Source of the DNA: Chryseobacterium gambrini
GTDB lineage: Bacteria > Bacteroidota > Bacteroidia > Flavobacteriales > Weeksellaceae
Length of the DNA stretch: 64,000 nucleotides
Reading direction: 5' to 3'
NCBI RefSeq assembly: GCF_900156825.1
Contig: NZ_FTOV01000002.1
Location: 62,001-126,000, forward strand
Below the pieces are notes generated by a model that did not search any database, was not told the DNA's origin, and was given only the letters and a program-made list of their open reading frames with translations. Shown here piece by piece: positions 47,612 to 55,908 of the stretch. Both the position numbers and the translations under genes were made by a program. The first letter of the stretch is position 1. The number at the start of each line of letters is the position of its first letter.

Positions 47612-47953
47612 ATGAAACGAAAAATAGGGTTAATTATCTGTTTAATAATTGTACTGATTTTTTTTCTTTTAATGAATCGCATAGATAAGCAAAGTTTTGC
47701 AAAAGAATTGGCTGAAGAAGAATGTGTTCTTGTTGTACAAAATCCTCCTTTGTTATATACCTCAGTATCGTTTAAAGTGGAGGGCTACAACCCGATAACT
47801 AAGAAACCTTGCGAGTGTAATCACTATAATAGATGGTGGAGTTCATATAAAAATGAAATAGAAGTTGGTGATACTATTGTGAAGAAGAAAGGCGAGTTGG
47901 TTTTTAGCATCCATAAAAAAGATAGTATTATTAGCCATAAATATAGGCTCTAA
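47612..47953 (+). CDS. Membrane-anchored immunity-like protein
   Basis: 113 residues. Residues 4-21 form one transmembrane or signal-anchor helix (KIGLIICLIIVLIFFLLM). The rest is a small domain probably facing the periplasm, containing KKPCECNHYNRWWSSYKNEI and ending HKKDSIISHKYRL. It follows the toxin-tail remnant by 36 bases, and repeat copy 6 begins 13 bases after its stop, so it belongs to the same cassette series. Immunity function is inferred from context only. Confidence 0.5.
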   Translation: MKRKIGLIICLIIVLIFFLLMNRIDKQSFAKELAEEECVLVVQNPPLLYTSVSFKVEGYNPITKKPCECNHYNRWWSSYKNEIEVGDTIVKKKGELVFSIHKKDSIISHKYRL

Positions 47954-47965
47954 TAATCAAAAAAA

Positions 47966-48041
47966 CCGATAGCGCGGATTTGTAATCCGTGCCTGTAATA
48001 TAAGAATCCGTCTCACAGCTATTTGTGTGGCGGATTTTAGA
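47966..48041 (+). repeat. Cassette-boundary repeat, copy 6, with a different terminator hairpin
   Basis: CCGATAGCGCGGATTTGTAA then TCCGTGCCTGTAATATAAG is the intact core. The usual hairpin is replaced by AATCCGTCTCACA / GCTATT / TGTGTGGCGGATT (48005-48036), followed by TTAGATTTT. It marks the right end of the toxin-immunity region; the conserved DUF3276 gene begins just beyond, on the other strand. Confidence 0.85.
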
Positions 48042-48157
48042 TTTTAGGTAATTTATTTTCCTCAGGAAAAAGAAAAATATGCTCTGCTCAGATAAAATAC
48101 ATAAGCACAAAAAAAGCACCCTTTTTCAGATGCTTGTGTTTTTAGAATTATTCTTTT

Positions 48158-48493
48158 TTAAACTTCGTCGTCAGAATCGATGGTGTAAGATCTGCTTTTG
48201 AAGTCTTTGTCGTGTTTTTCTGATATTACATCCTCACCCTTCTCGTTAATGATGAAATCTGTGGACTCATTAAACATCTCCTGAAAACTCTTAAAATCTT
48301 CCTTGTAAAGGTAAATTTTATGCTTCTCGAATGTAGCTTCTCCATTCTCTCCGAAATTCTTCTTACTTTCTGTAATCGTAAGATAATAATCTCCTGCTTT
48401 CGTCTCGCGCACATCAAAGAAATAAGTTCTTCTCCCTGCTTTTAACACCTTCGTGAAAATTTCATTTTCATGGCGTTCCTTGTATTCACTCAT
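48158..48493 (-). CDS. DUF3276 / PUR-alpha-like nucleic-acid-binding protein
   Basis: 111 residues. ERHENEIFTKVLKAGRRTYF followed by FDVRETKAGDYYLTITESKK is the PUR-repeat pattern of the DUF3276 family, widespread and highly conserved in Bacteroidota, followed by a charged acidic tail (SYTIDSDDEV). Related Borrelia PUR proteins bind DNA and RNA; the role in Bacteroidota is not settled. It is transcribed towards the toxin region and has its own promoter at 48523-48552. It is probably a core-genome gene marking the edge of the accessory region. Confidence 0.88.
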   Translation of the reverse strand: MSEYKERHENEIFTKVLKAGRRTYFFDVRETKAGDYYLTITESKKNFGENGEATFEKHKIYLYKEDFKSFQEMFNESTDFIINEKGEDVISEKHDKDFKSRSYTIDSDDEV

Positions 48494-48522
48494 TGTTAGA
48501 TATTTTTTAATCTTGTTAAGAA

Positions 48523-48552
48523 CAAATATAAAAGTTTTCTTTTAATCACAAA
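48523..48552 (-). promoter_or_regulatory. Promoter of the DUF3276 gene
   Basis: On the minus strand, TTTG (48549-48552) and TATATTTG (48523-48530) are 18 bases apart. This fits the Bacteroidota housekeeping promoter (TTG, 17-23 bases, TAnnTTTG) and lies 30 bases before the ATG. Confidence 0.7.
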
Positions 48553-48592
48553 ATTTTTTTTATGATTTATTTAACATTTGTGAACGATTCTG

Positions 48593-50254
48593 CTATGCGG
48601 TTACGGAATTGTTAATTTCGGTTAAGTTAAGGATCTTATCAGCACGCTGTGCGCTAGACTCTCTGTGTGTGATGATTATAGAGGTCGCATTACGGATTTT
48701 ACGGTCTATATTTTCAAGAATGTTCTGTTCTGTTTCAGTATCTAAAGCAGACAGGGAATCATCAAAAATAATGATGTTCGGATCTTTAATCAGAGCTCTG
48801 GCAATACAGATTCGCTGTTTCTGACCTCCGGAAAGCATTACACCACGCTCTCCAACCATAGTTTTGTACTGTTCCTTGAACTCAACAATATTTTTATCAA
48901 CATCAGCAATTTTGGCATATTCCACCACTTTTTCGTGAGAAGGTCTGTCGATGGCAAAACCGATGTTGTTTTCAATAGAATCTGAGAACAGATAACTTTC
49001 CTGAGGAATATATCCGATGAAATTTCTGTAGTTTTCTAAATTATGTTCTTTTAAATTTTTACCGTCAATTAAAATTTCACCTTCAGTAGGATCAATCAAA
49101 CGGCAGAGAAGCAATGCAATCGTAGATTTTCCGCTTCCTGTTTTTCCCATGATCGCCAAAGATTCTCCGGCTTTCAGAGTAAAACTTAGATTATCCAGAG
49201 CTCTGATTCCTGTATTCGGATAGACATAAGAAACATTTCGGAACTCAATATCGCCTTTAATTTCATATTTGTCGAAGTTTTTATTAACGATTTCAGATTT
49301 TTTATCCATGAATTCGTTAATTCTCTGCATGGAAGCTTCTGCTCTCTGATTCACCGAAGTTACCCAACCAACCATTGAGAAAGGAAAAATAAGCGTATTG
49401 ATGTACATGAAAAAGTCGGCAATTTTACCAATGCTTAATTCTCCGGCAATGTATTTCTGTCCGCCGATCCAGATAATGGCAACATTCAGCAAACCGATAA
49501 CGAATAAAATAATCGTAAAGAAATAAGCTTCCGTTTTTGCCAGATCCAAAGCTTTGTTCTGATAGTCGGTTACCTTAGTACCATAATTTTTTTTGATATA
49601 ATTTTCCCTTGCAAAAAACTTCACCACGCGGATTCCCGAAAAACTGTCCTGTACAAAAGTAGAAATCGCCGACTGGCTTTTCTGCATGATCTTCGATTTC
49701 TGATTGATGATTGAGCTTACTTTATAAATCGCAAAGGATAAAATAGGAAGGGGAAGCAAAGTCCAGAGCGTCATAGAAACATCCGTAGTAAGCATATAAA
49801 TTGCGGTAATTACCACAAGAACGATCAGATTGGCAACATACATTACGCCCGGGCCGAGATACATCCTTACTGCAACCACATCTTCACTTAAACGGTTCAT
49901 TAAATCTCCGATCGTGGTTTGTTTATAATCCGTTAAAGATAAATCCTGATAATGTCTGTAAATTTTATTTTTAAGTTCATATTCTATTCTTCTTGAAGCC
50001 ACAATAATCGTCTGTCGCATCATGAAAGTGAAAAATCCGGTGAGTAAAGAACAGCCGACAATAATCGCAACATACACTAAAACCTGTCTGTTGAAGCCTA
50101 AATTTCCGTTTTTCGTAAGCTCGTCTACAGATTTTCCTACATACTGTACCTTATATATATTGAAAAAATTACTTGCAATGATGAATAATACTCCCCAGAA
50201 CAACAATATTTTGTGCTTCCAGAAATAGGGGTTTAATGTTTTTAGCGCTTTCAT
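48593..50254 (-). CDS. ABC exporter, fused permease and ATPase
   Basis: 553 residues. Six membrane helices span about 15-300 (type IV exporter fold). The nucleotide-binding domain has Walker A GKTGSGKST (370-378), signature LSGGQKQR (about 475-482) and Walker B IIIFDDSLSALD (about 492-503). The usual catalytic Glu after Walker B is Asp here, as in the degenerate half of heterodimeric exporters such as B. subtilis BmrC. The protein probably pairs with another half-transporter or hydrolyses ATP slowly. Substrate (drug or lipid) is unknown. The gene is divergent from nusB, with about 90 bases between them. Confidence 0.88.
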   Translation of the reverse strand: MKALKTLNPYFWKHKILLFWGVLFIIASNFFNIYKVQYVGKSVDELTKNGNLGFNRQVLVYVAIIVGCSLLTGFFTFMMRQTIIVASRRIEYELKNKIYRHYQDLSLTDYKQTTIGDLMNRLSEDVVAVRMYLGPGVMYVANLIVLVVITAIYMLTTDVSMTLWTLLPLPILSFAIYKVSSIINQKSKIMQKSQSAISTFVQDSFSGIRVVKFFARENYIKKNYGTKVTDYQNKALDLAKTEAYFFTIILFVIGLLNVAIIWIGGQKYIAGELSIGKIADFFMYINTLIFPFSMVGWVTSVNQRAEASMQRINEFMDKKSEIVNKNFDKYEIKGDIEFRNVSYVYPNTGIRALDNLSFTLKAGESLAIMGKTGSGKSTIALLLCRLIDPTEGEILIDGKNLKEHNLENYRNFIGYIPQESYLFSDSIENNIGFAIDRPSHEKVVEYAKIADVDKNIVEFKEQYKTMVGERGVMLSGGQKQRICIARALIKDPNIIIFDDSLSALDTETEQNILENIDRKIRNATSIIITHRESSAQRADKILNLTEINNSVTA

Positions 50255-50315
50255 AAAGTTTCACAAAATTACAAAAATCACCTCAGACTACGAATTTCAT
50301 AAATTTTAAATTTCG

Positions 50316-50323
50316 TATCTTTG
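50316..50323 (+). promoter_or_regulatory. -7 box of the nusB operon
   Basis: TATCTTTG matches TAnnTTTG and lies 22 bases before the nusB ATG at 50346. No clear TTTG is seen at -33; the upstream sequence is AATTTCATAAATTTTAAA. It would serve nusB, the DUF1573 gene and yajC as one unit. Confidence 0.6.
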
Positions 50324-50345
50324 CACCCATAAAAAAGCTCTTTGA

Positions 50346-51251
50346 ATGTTAGGAAGACGACAAATCCGTGAAAAAGTAGTACAGACTGTGTATTCTTATT
50401 ACCAGAATCCTGTAAAGTTTGATGTATTAGAGAAAAATATGTTCGCCGGAATAGAGAAAATCTATCATCTCTACATCTACCAGTTGAACTTTTTGGTTGC
50501 ACTGAAAGAACTGGCGGAAAACCAGATTGAAATCGGTAAAAACAAATACATCAAAACCGATGCTGAGATTAATCCTAACCAAAAATTCATCAACAATCAA
50601 GTTTTAATTAAATTGGAAGAAAATCCTGAGAGATTATTTTTCACAGGACAGCACAAGCAATTGAAATGGGACCTGCATGATGATCTTTTGGTAAAAACTT
50701 TCCAGAGAATGTCTGCCGGAAAGCGTTATCAGGATTTTATGAAAGAAGAAGGATATTCTTTTGAAGAAGATCAGAAGTTTATCGGGAAATTATTTTTAAG
50801 ATACATTGCTGAAAACGACGATTTCCATGATTATCTGAGCGATAAAGAACTTTCATGGTATGATGATATCCACATTGCGAATTCAATGGTACAGAAAACC
50901 ATCGGTTTCCTGAAAGAAGATGAAGAAAGCCGTACCTTAATTAAAATGATTAAAGATGAAGACGATAAAACTTTCGCGATGAAACTTCTTAGAAACACGT
51001 TGGACAGTTGGGAAAACAATGAAAAGAAACTGGAAGAAAGACTGGAAAACTGGGATCTTGAAAGAGTTTCTCTCATGGATAAAGTCATTTTATCGACGGC
51101 AATGGCGGAACTGGACAATTTTCCTTTCACCCCTTCAAGAGTCATCATTAATGAATATATCGAGATTGCAAAAGTTTTTGCTACCGACCGTTCAAACATT
51201 TTCATTAATGGAATTTTAGATAAATATTGTAAAGATTTAAACAGAATATAA
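50346..51251 (+). CDS. nusB: Transcription antitermination factor NusB
   Basis: 301 residues, the long Bacteroidota form. The start MLGRRQIREKVVQTVYSYYQ and the C-terminal MDKVILSTAMAELDNFPFTP, then VIINEYIEIAKVFATDRSNI and FINGILDKYCKDL, are the NusB signature. NusB with NusE binds boxA RNA and supports rRNA transcription. The 100-residue middle insertion is usual in this phylum. It is followed within 11 bases by the DUF1573 gene and then yajC, a common Flavobacteriia order. Confidence 0.95.
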   Translation: MLGRRQIREKVVQTVYSYYQNPVKFDVLEKNMFAGIEKIYHLYIYQLNFLVALKELAENQIEIGKNKYIKTDAEINPNQKFINNQVLIKLEENPERLFFTGQHKQLKWDLHDDLLVKTFQRMSAGKRYQDFMKEEGYSFEEDQKFIGKLFLRYIAENDDFHDYLSDKELSWYDDIHIANSMVQKTIGFLKEDEESRTLIKMIKDEDDKTFAMKLLRNTLDSWENNEKKLEERLENWDLERVSLMDKVILSTAMAELDNFPFTPSRVIINEYIEIAKVFATDRSNIFINGILDKYCKDLNRI

Positions 51252-51262
51252 ATTATCTTCAT

Positions 51263-51778
51263 ATGAAAAAGACATTATCCATCATTGCTTTGTCTGTCAT
51301 AGGCTTTGGATTCGTTTCCTGCAAAAAAGAAAATAAAGAGGTTACAGGAACAGAAACTGCTGCAACAGATTCTACTGCAGCTTCAATGCCTGCAACAACG
51401 GGAGACTCTGCTGCTGTAGCTCCGGTTTCGGGAGAAACAACTGCTGCTCTGGCTTCCAATCAGCCACTCACTACGGTTGCCCTTTCTGAAAGCAATTTCG
51501 ATTTCGGAAAAATTAAAAAAGGCGATAAAGTAGAGCACGTTTACGAAATTACCAATACCGGAACAAATCCTTTGATCATCTCTGAAGTAAAGCCGGGATG
51601 CGGATGTACAGCTCCTGATTTTACAAAAGAACCGATTATGCCGGGTAAAAAAGGAAAAATTACACTGCACTTCGATTCTACAAACTTCGACGGAAATGTT
51701 AACAAATTTGCTGATGTTTTCGCAAACGTAGAAAAAGCTCCGATCCGAATTAATTTCACAGCTAATATTCAACCATAA
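51263..51778 (+). CDS. DUF1573 lipoprotein
   Basis: 171 residues. The lipoprotein signal ends at C20 (GFGFVSC). An Ala/Thr/Ser-rich linker (about 30-70) follows, then a DUF1573 domain (about 75-171): FDFGKIKKGDKVEHVYEITN, PLIISEVKPGCGCTAPDFTK and GKKGKITLHFDSTNFDGNVN, an Ig-like fold with the diagnostic PGCGCT motif. Function is unknown; probably envelope-associated. It lies between nusB and yajC, and its start follows nusB by 11 bases. Confidence 0.92.
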   Translation: MKKTLSIIALSVIGFGFVSCKKENKEVTGTETAATDSTAASMPATTGDSAAVAPVSGETTAALASNQPLTTVALSESNFDFGKIKKGDKVEHVYEITNTGTNPLIISEVKPGCGCTAPDFTKEPIMPGKKGKITLHFDSTNFDGNVNKFADVFANVEKAPIRINFTANIQP

Positions 51779-51782
51779 GATC

Positions 51783-52151
51783 ATGAATTTATTATCCATA
51801 TTTTTACAGGCACAGCCACAAGGTGGCGGAGGAATGATGATGATCATGATGGGAGTGATGGTGGTAGGTTTCTACTTCCTGATGATCAGACCTCAGATGA
51901 GAAAGCAGAAGCAGGAGAAAAACTTTCAGGAAACTCTGAAAGTGGGAACAAGAGTGGTTCTTACTTCCGGACTTCACGGAAGAATTGCTCAGGTTCAGGA
52001 GGATGGTTTTGTTATCGAAACATTATCAGGAAAGCTGAAATTCGAAAAAGCTGCCGTTTCCAGAGAGTTTACGGAAGCGCGTTTTGGAGATAAATCCAAG
52101 ACTTCTGATAAAGCGGAGGACAAAAAAGAAATCGAAACTGAGAAAAAGTAA
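51783..52151 (+). CDS. yajC: Preprotein translocase subunit YajC
   Basis: 122 residues. A single membrane helix (about 19-37: MMMIMMGVMVVGFYFLMIR) is followed by the YajC motif RPQMRKQKQEKNFQETLKVG and TRVVLTSGLHGRIAQVQED. The C-terminal tail is Lys/Glu-rich. YajC associates with SecDF at the Sec translocon. It is last in the nusB operon, and a strong hairpin follows at 52175. Confidence 0.95.
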   Translation: MNLLSIFLQAQPQGGGGMMMIMMGVMVVGFYFLMIRPQMRKQKQEKNFQETLKVGTRVVLTSGLHGRIAQVQEDGFVIETLSGKLKFEKAAVSREFTEARFGDKSKTSDKAEDKKEIETEKK

Positions 52152-52174
52152 TTTTCAGTTTTTAAAATATTTCG

Positions 52175-52216
52175 TTTCGGCGGGGTGAGCAAAGCTCACC
52201 CCGCCGAAACTTTTTT
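52175..52216 (+). terminator. Strong terminator after yajC
   Basis: GTTTCGGCGGGGTGAGC pairs with GCTCACCCGCCGAAAC (one bulged G) around an AAA loop, followed by TTTTTT. It is GC-rich, much stronger than the surroundings, and 23 bases after the stop codon. Confidence 0.92.
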
Positions 52217-52334
52217 ATATGAATATTTTTCGATTTTAATATCCGGAAAGGTTATCATTCGTATGAATCTAAGCTGCAATTATTTTTAACGTAGGATTGT
52301 CATTCTGACCGCAGCGAAGCGGAGAGAAGAATCC

Positions 52335-52570
52335 ACCTTAATAATCTTAACTTCTCAACTAAAATCTTAATGGTAAAAATTAGATTTCTCCTTCGTCGAA
52401 ATGACAGGAGAGCATTTAGCAATTGTGTTTATTCGTGAAAACCATTTGTGCAATTCGTGTTTAAAAAAACTCTGAAAAAATCAAAAGCGAAGCTTCTACC
52501 TTAATAATCTTAACTCCTCAACTAAAATCTTAACGGTTTAAAAAATAGATTTTTCCTTCGTCGAAATGAC
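52335..52570. repeat. Two imperfect direct repeats of about 72 bases in the yajC-SDR gap
   Basis: Copy A (52335-52405) and copy B (52498-52570) share ACCTTAATAATCTTAACT, then CTCAACTAAAATCTTAA, then CCTTCGTCGAAATGAC, with few substitutions. A CATTCTGACC...CGAAGCGGAG segment sits before copy A. Such elements are scattered between genes in many flavobacteria. The rest of the 52217-52643 gap contains no gene. Confidence 0.75.
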
Positions 52571-52608
52571 AAAAATGGCGGTAAATCTTTGTGCCATTAG
52601 TGAAAATC

Positions 52609-52639
52609 TTTGTGTTATTTGTGGTTTAAACTATCTTTG
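52609..52639 (+). promoter_or_regulatory. Promoter of the SDR gene
   Basis: TTTG (52609-52612) and TATCTTTG (52632-52639) are 19 bases apart, a full match to the Bacteroidota promoter. The -7 box ends only 4 bases before the ATG at 52644, so the transcript probably has almost no leader. This also rules out the upstream in-frame ATG at 52566. Confidence 0.72.
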
Positions 52640-52643
52640 CCCC

Positions 52644-53375
52644 ATGAATCAAAACACAAACAAAACCGTTCTCATTTTAGGCGCCAATTCCGATGTCGCG
52701 AAACAGGCAGCGAAACAATACGTTGAAAAAGGATTTTCCGTTATTGCCGCTTCCCGAAATACAAACTCTTTAGAACAATTTGTTTCAGAACACAATCTGA
52801 ATTCCAAAGTGAAAGTTTTACCTTTCGATGCTGTTGATTTTGATTCTCATCAGAAATTTTATGATGAGCTTCCTGTAAAACCTCATATTGTGGTGTATGC
52901 AGCAGGTTTTTTAGTGGATAATGAAACCGCTTTGATAGACTTCAAAGGAGCTCAGCAAATGATGCTGGTCAATTATATGGGAGCTGTTTCTATTCTGAAT
53001 ATTATTGCAAAGGATAAGAACAATAAAAATCTGGAAAGAATTATCGGATTATCTTCGCTTTCGGGAGTTCGCGGGAGAAAAAGCAATTTTGTTTACGGCA
53101 GTACAAAAGCTGCTTTTACCACGTATTTAGCTGGCTTAAGACAGGAATTGGCTTCAAGAAATATAAAAGTCAATGCTTTGGTGATTGGCTACATCCGTAC
53201 AAAAATCAATGAAGGCTTACAGTTGAATGAATCTTTAATGATGGAGCCTGATTATGTGGCAAAACATATCGTAAACGCAGGAAATTCTTTCACCATTGTT
53301 CCGAATTTCAAATGGAAAATCATTTATCTGATTTTGAAAATGCTGCCTGAAAGTTTGGTAGCGAAACTTCCTTAA
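52644..53375 (+). CDS. Short-chain dehydrogenase/reductase
   Basis: 243 residues. The cofactor region TVLILGANSDVAKQAAKQYV is a GxxxDVA variant of the Rossmann glycine motif. VVYAAG, a Ser in LSSLSGVRG and the catalytic YGSTKAAF (YxxxK) follow in the expected order. The C-terminus is KIIYLILKMLPESLVAKLP, perhaps a membrane-associating helix. It catalyses NAD(P)-dependent oxidation or reduction; the substrate is unknown. The gene stands alone, facing a convergent membrane-protein gene whose stop abuts its own. Confidence 0.88.
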   Translation: MNQNTNKTVLILGANSDVAKQAAKQYVEKGFSVIAASRNTNSLEQFVSEHNLNSKVKVLPFDAVDFDSHQKFYDELPVKPHIVVYAAGFLVDNETALIDFKGAQQMMLVNYMGAVSILNIIAKDKNNKNLERIIGLSSLSGVRGRKSNFVYGSTKAAFTTYLAGLRQELASRNIKVNALVIGYIRTKINEGLQLNESLMMEPDYVAKHIVNAGNSFTIVPNFKWKIIYLILKMLPESLVAKLP

Positions 53376-53915
53376 CTACTTCTTTAAATTAGAATATTTT
53401 TGAAGATAATCAATTATAATTTTAAATTGATCTATAGTGATTTCAGATTTATGTGTGATATAATATAAATTATTAATTGGAGAAATTAAAATGTAATCAT
53501 CTAATATTATATAGGAAGTATTTTCCCAAACAGACATTATTGTGGTAAATGGATTTTTAAATTCTATATATTCGCTATTTAAAATTATAAAATGTGATTC
53601 ATTTTTTTGCTTATATTTTTTGATTATTTTATCAACCTCTATCTGAAATCTTTTCTTGAATGTAAAGTATTGATAAATCAATAAGAATATATATCCTATA
53701 TAAAGAAATCCAAAATATTTAAAAATATAAGGAAAAGCACTTTTGTCGAAATTTTGTAGAGGTAAAAAACCAATAGTTAAAAAAATGATAGCATAAATTA
53801 TAGCTTTTTTTAGTTCTCTAAAGTTTTTTTTCCAAACATATTTAAAATAAAAATTCTGATTTTCTCTTTCTAATTTTTCATTAAAAATAAACTCAATAAT
53901 ATTATTCTGATTCAT
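53376..53915 (-). CDS. Small membrane protein, YcxB-like
   Basis: 179 residues. Two membrane helices (about 37-53 and 68-83) are followed by a C-terminal domain of about 80 residues (FIILNSEYIEFKNPFTTIMS, then NTSYIILDDYILISPINNLY) with the beta pattern of the YcxB family. The function of that family is unknown. Its stop touches the stop of the SDR gene on the other strand. The AT content is higher than its neighbours'. Confidence 0.6.
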   Translation of the reverse strand: MNQNNIIEFIFNEKLERENQNFYFKYVWKKNFRELKKAIIYAIIFLTIGFLPLQNFDKSAFPYIFKYFGFLYIGYIFLLIYQYFTFKKRFQIEVDKIIKKYKQKNESHFIILNSEYIEFKNPFTTIMSVWENTSYIILDDYILISPINNLYYITHKSEITIDQFKIIIDYLQKYSNLKK

Positions 53916-53950
53916 CGATTATTAGTATTATTAGCGCAAAAGTATGGAAA

Positions 53951-55831
53951 TTACTCAACATCCCCCAACAATTCCAGCGCCTTCATCATATCAATTCCCT
54001 TTCCCAGAACAGGTTTAAACAAATCTCCCTTTTCTTTAATTCTGTCTAAAGCATTGTGAATGTTGAAATCTGTAGGTTGTAAGCCTTTTTTCAGTTCTTC
54101 CCATTCCAGAGGCATCGAGACAGATGCTCCTTCTTTTGGACGCAAACTGTAAGCACTTGCTAAAGTCTGTCCGGTTCTGTTTTGAAGATAATCGAGGTAG
54201 ATTTTCTTGTTGTCACGCTTTTGTAAGCTTCTTTCCAGTGTCGTGAGTTTTGGCAATTTTTCATTGACTTGTTTCATTAAAAGGTGCGCAAAATCTTTCA
54301 CCTGGTCAAAATCGTATTTTCCGCCCATCGGAATATAAATGTGAATTCCCGTGCTTCCGGAAGTTTTGCAGTATCCGTCGATTTTTACAGATTCTAAAAC
54401 TTCATTTACCTGCAAAGCGGTTTCAATAACCTCATCAAACGTATTTTTTTTCGAAGGATCGAGGTCTAAAACCAAAAAGTCAGGGTGATCGAGATCGGGA
54501 AGTGAAGAATTCCACGGATTCATATCAATACAGCCTAAATTGTTTAAATAAGCCAAAGTAGCTTTGTCGTTACAATAAATATAATCGATGTCTTTGTCAT
54601 TCGATTCCGAGTAAACCTTCGTTGTTTTAACCCAGTCCGGAATACTGTCACCTGCATCTTTCTGATAAAAATTCTGCTCTTCGATTCCGTTCGGAAAGCG
54701 GTTTAGCGAAAGCGGACGGTTTTTAAGATGAGGTAAAATATACGCTGCAACCGACTGGTAATATTCAATGACATCTCCTTTTGTAATGCCATCTTTTGGG
54801 AAATATATTTTGTCCTGATTGGTCAGTTTTACTTTGTGCCGGTTTAGCGTTATTTCTTGTTCGTTTTCAGACGATTTTACTTTTTTTTGAATTGCCATTG
54901 TCGTTGTTTTTGCTTGGGAAATAGTTTCTGTTTCTTCGGAAGTATTTTTAACGTCTTCAGGGTTTTTGTCTTCTCTGAGCGCGATAAAAACAGGATGTCT
55001 GAAAATTCCGTCTTTGGTAATTTCAGAATATTTTATTTCGCAGACCAGTTCAGGTTTTGTCCACGTCACCGGCATATTGGTTTTGGGTTTGATCTCGAAT
55101 GGGGAAGTTGTAACGGTAATCTTTTCTAATTTCTGAAGTATTTCATGGATTAATTCGCGGTTAAATCCTGTTCCTGTATGTCCGCTGTACGTAAGCTTTC
55201 CGTCAATATATTTTCCTAAAATCAATGCTCCGAAACCTTCTCTCGAACCTCGTGGTTCTGTAAATCCACAAATAATGGCTTCTTCAGTATTGGTAAATTT
55301 TATTTTCAGCCAGTCTGAACTTCGGTGATTTTCTACATAAATGCTGTTGGCTTTTTTAGCAATCATCCCTTCAAGCTTCATTTTTTTCATTTGATTAAAA
55401 AATTCGATCCCTTTTTCCGGAACGTGATCACAATATCTGATGACATCGGTTTCCACTAAAGCTTCTTTTAAAAGTTCTTTCCGCTGAATCAACGGCAGTT
55501 CTTCGGTAGAGTGACCATTCAGCCATAAAATATCAAAAACCTGATAGGTGAGAGCCAGATTTGGATTGTCACCGATCTGCTGAAGCCATTGGAAATTAGG
55601 TTTTCCGTTTTCATCGTAGGCAACAATTTCACCGTCAAGAATCATATGATGAATCTGATTTTCAAAATCCCGTGATATTTTTTCAAATTTTGAAAAGAAA
55701 GAGATCCCATTTCGGGAGTAGAAGAGAGTTTGATCGGTGCTTAAATCGGCAACAGCACGATAACCGTCCCACTTGATTTCAAATAGCCAATCTTCATCAT
55801 CAAAAGCCCCTTCATGCGGTTTTGCCAACAT
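53951..55831 (-). CDS. ligD: DNA ligase D, ligase and polymerase domains (split from PE domain)
   Basis: 626 residues from the first Met, though the frame is open upstream into SETKPKFKLYNSLVDEKRLE then NFIKP. The ATP-dependent ligase domain starts at once (EIKWDGYRAVADL, with the nucleotidyl Lys in KWDG; DGEIVAYDENGKPNF; EGMIAKKANSIY). The C-terminal half (about 330-626) is the primase-polymerase domain (KIYFPKDGITKGDVIEYYQS, LVLDLDPSK, KTSGSTGIHIYIPMG). It repairs double-strand breaks with Ku. In most bacteria one gene carries PE-ligase-polymerase. Here an 8-base A tract at 55916-55923 shifts the frame, so this part may not be translated independently. Confidence 0.9.
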   Translation of the reverse strand: MLAKPHEGAFDDEDWLFEIKWDGYRAVADLSTDQTLFYSRNGISFFSKFEKISRDFENQIHHMILDGEIVAYDENGKPNFQWLQQIGDNPNLALTYQVFDILWLNGHSTEELPLIQRKELLKEALVETDVIRYCDHVPEKGIEFFNQMKKMKLEGMIAKKANSIYVENHRSSDWLKIKFTNTEEAIICGFTEPRGSREGFGALILGKYIDGKLTYSGHTGTGFNRELIHEILQKLEKITVTTSPFEIKPKTNMPVTWTKPELVCEIKYSEITKDGIFRHPVFIALREDKNPEDVKNTSEETETISQAKTTTMAIQKKVKSSENEQEITLNRHKVKLTNQDKIYFPKDGITKGDVIEYYQSVAAYILPHLKNRPLSLNRFPNGIEEQNFYQKDAGDSIPDWVKTTKVYSESNDKDIDYIYCNDKATLAYLNNLGCIDMNPWNSSLPDLDHPDFLVLDLDPSKKNTFDEVIETALQVNEVLESVKIDGYCKTSGSTGIHIYIPMGGKYDFDQVKDFAHLLMKQVNEKLPKLTTLERSLQKRDNKKIYLDYLQNRTGQTLASAYSLRPKEGASVSMPLEWEELKKGLQPTDFNIHNALDRIKEKGDLFKPVLGKGIDMMKALELLGDVE

Positions 55832-55908
55832 GGGTTTGATGAAATTTTCAAGCCTTTTTTCGTCAACTAACGAATTGTACAGTTTGAATTTGGGCTTTGT
55901 TTCTGAGG

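Noticed and set aside
45181..48041. CRISPR array or integron as explanation for the repeats
   Set aside because: Spacing is irregular (hundreds of bases) and the spacers are genes, with no cas genes. No integrase gene is present and the repeat lacks an attC-type layout that I can recognise.
52566..52643. Upstream in-frame ATG for the SDR gene
   Set aside because: A full promoter (52609-52639) lies between it and the ATG at 52644, so it would not be transcribed in that mRNA.
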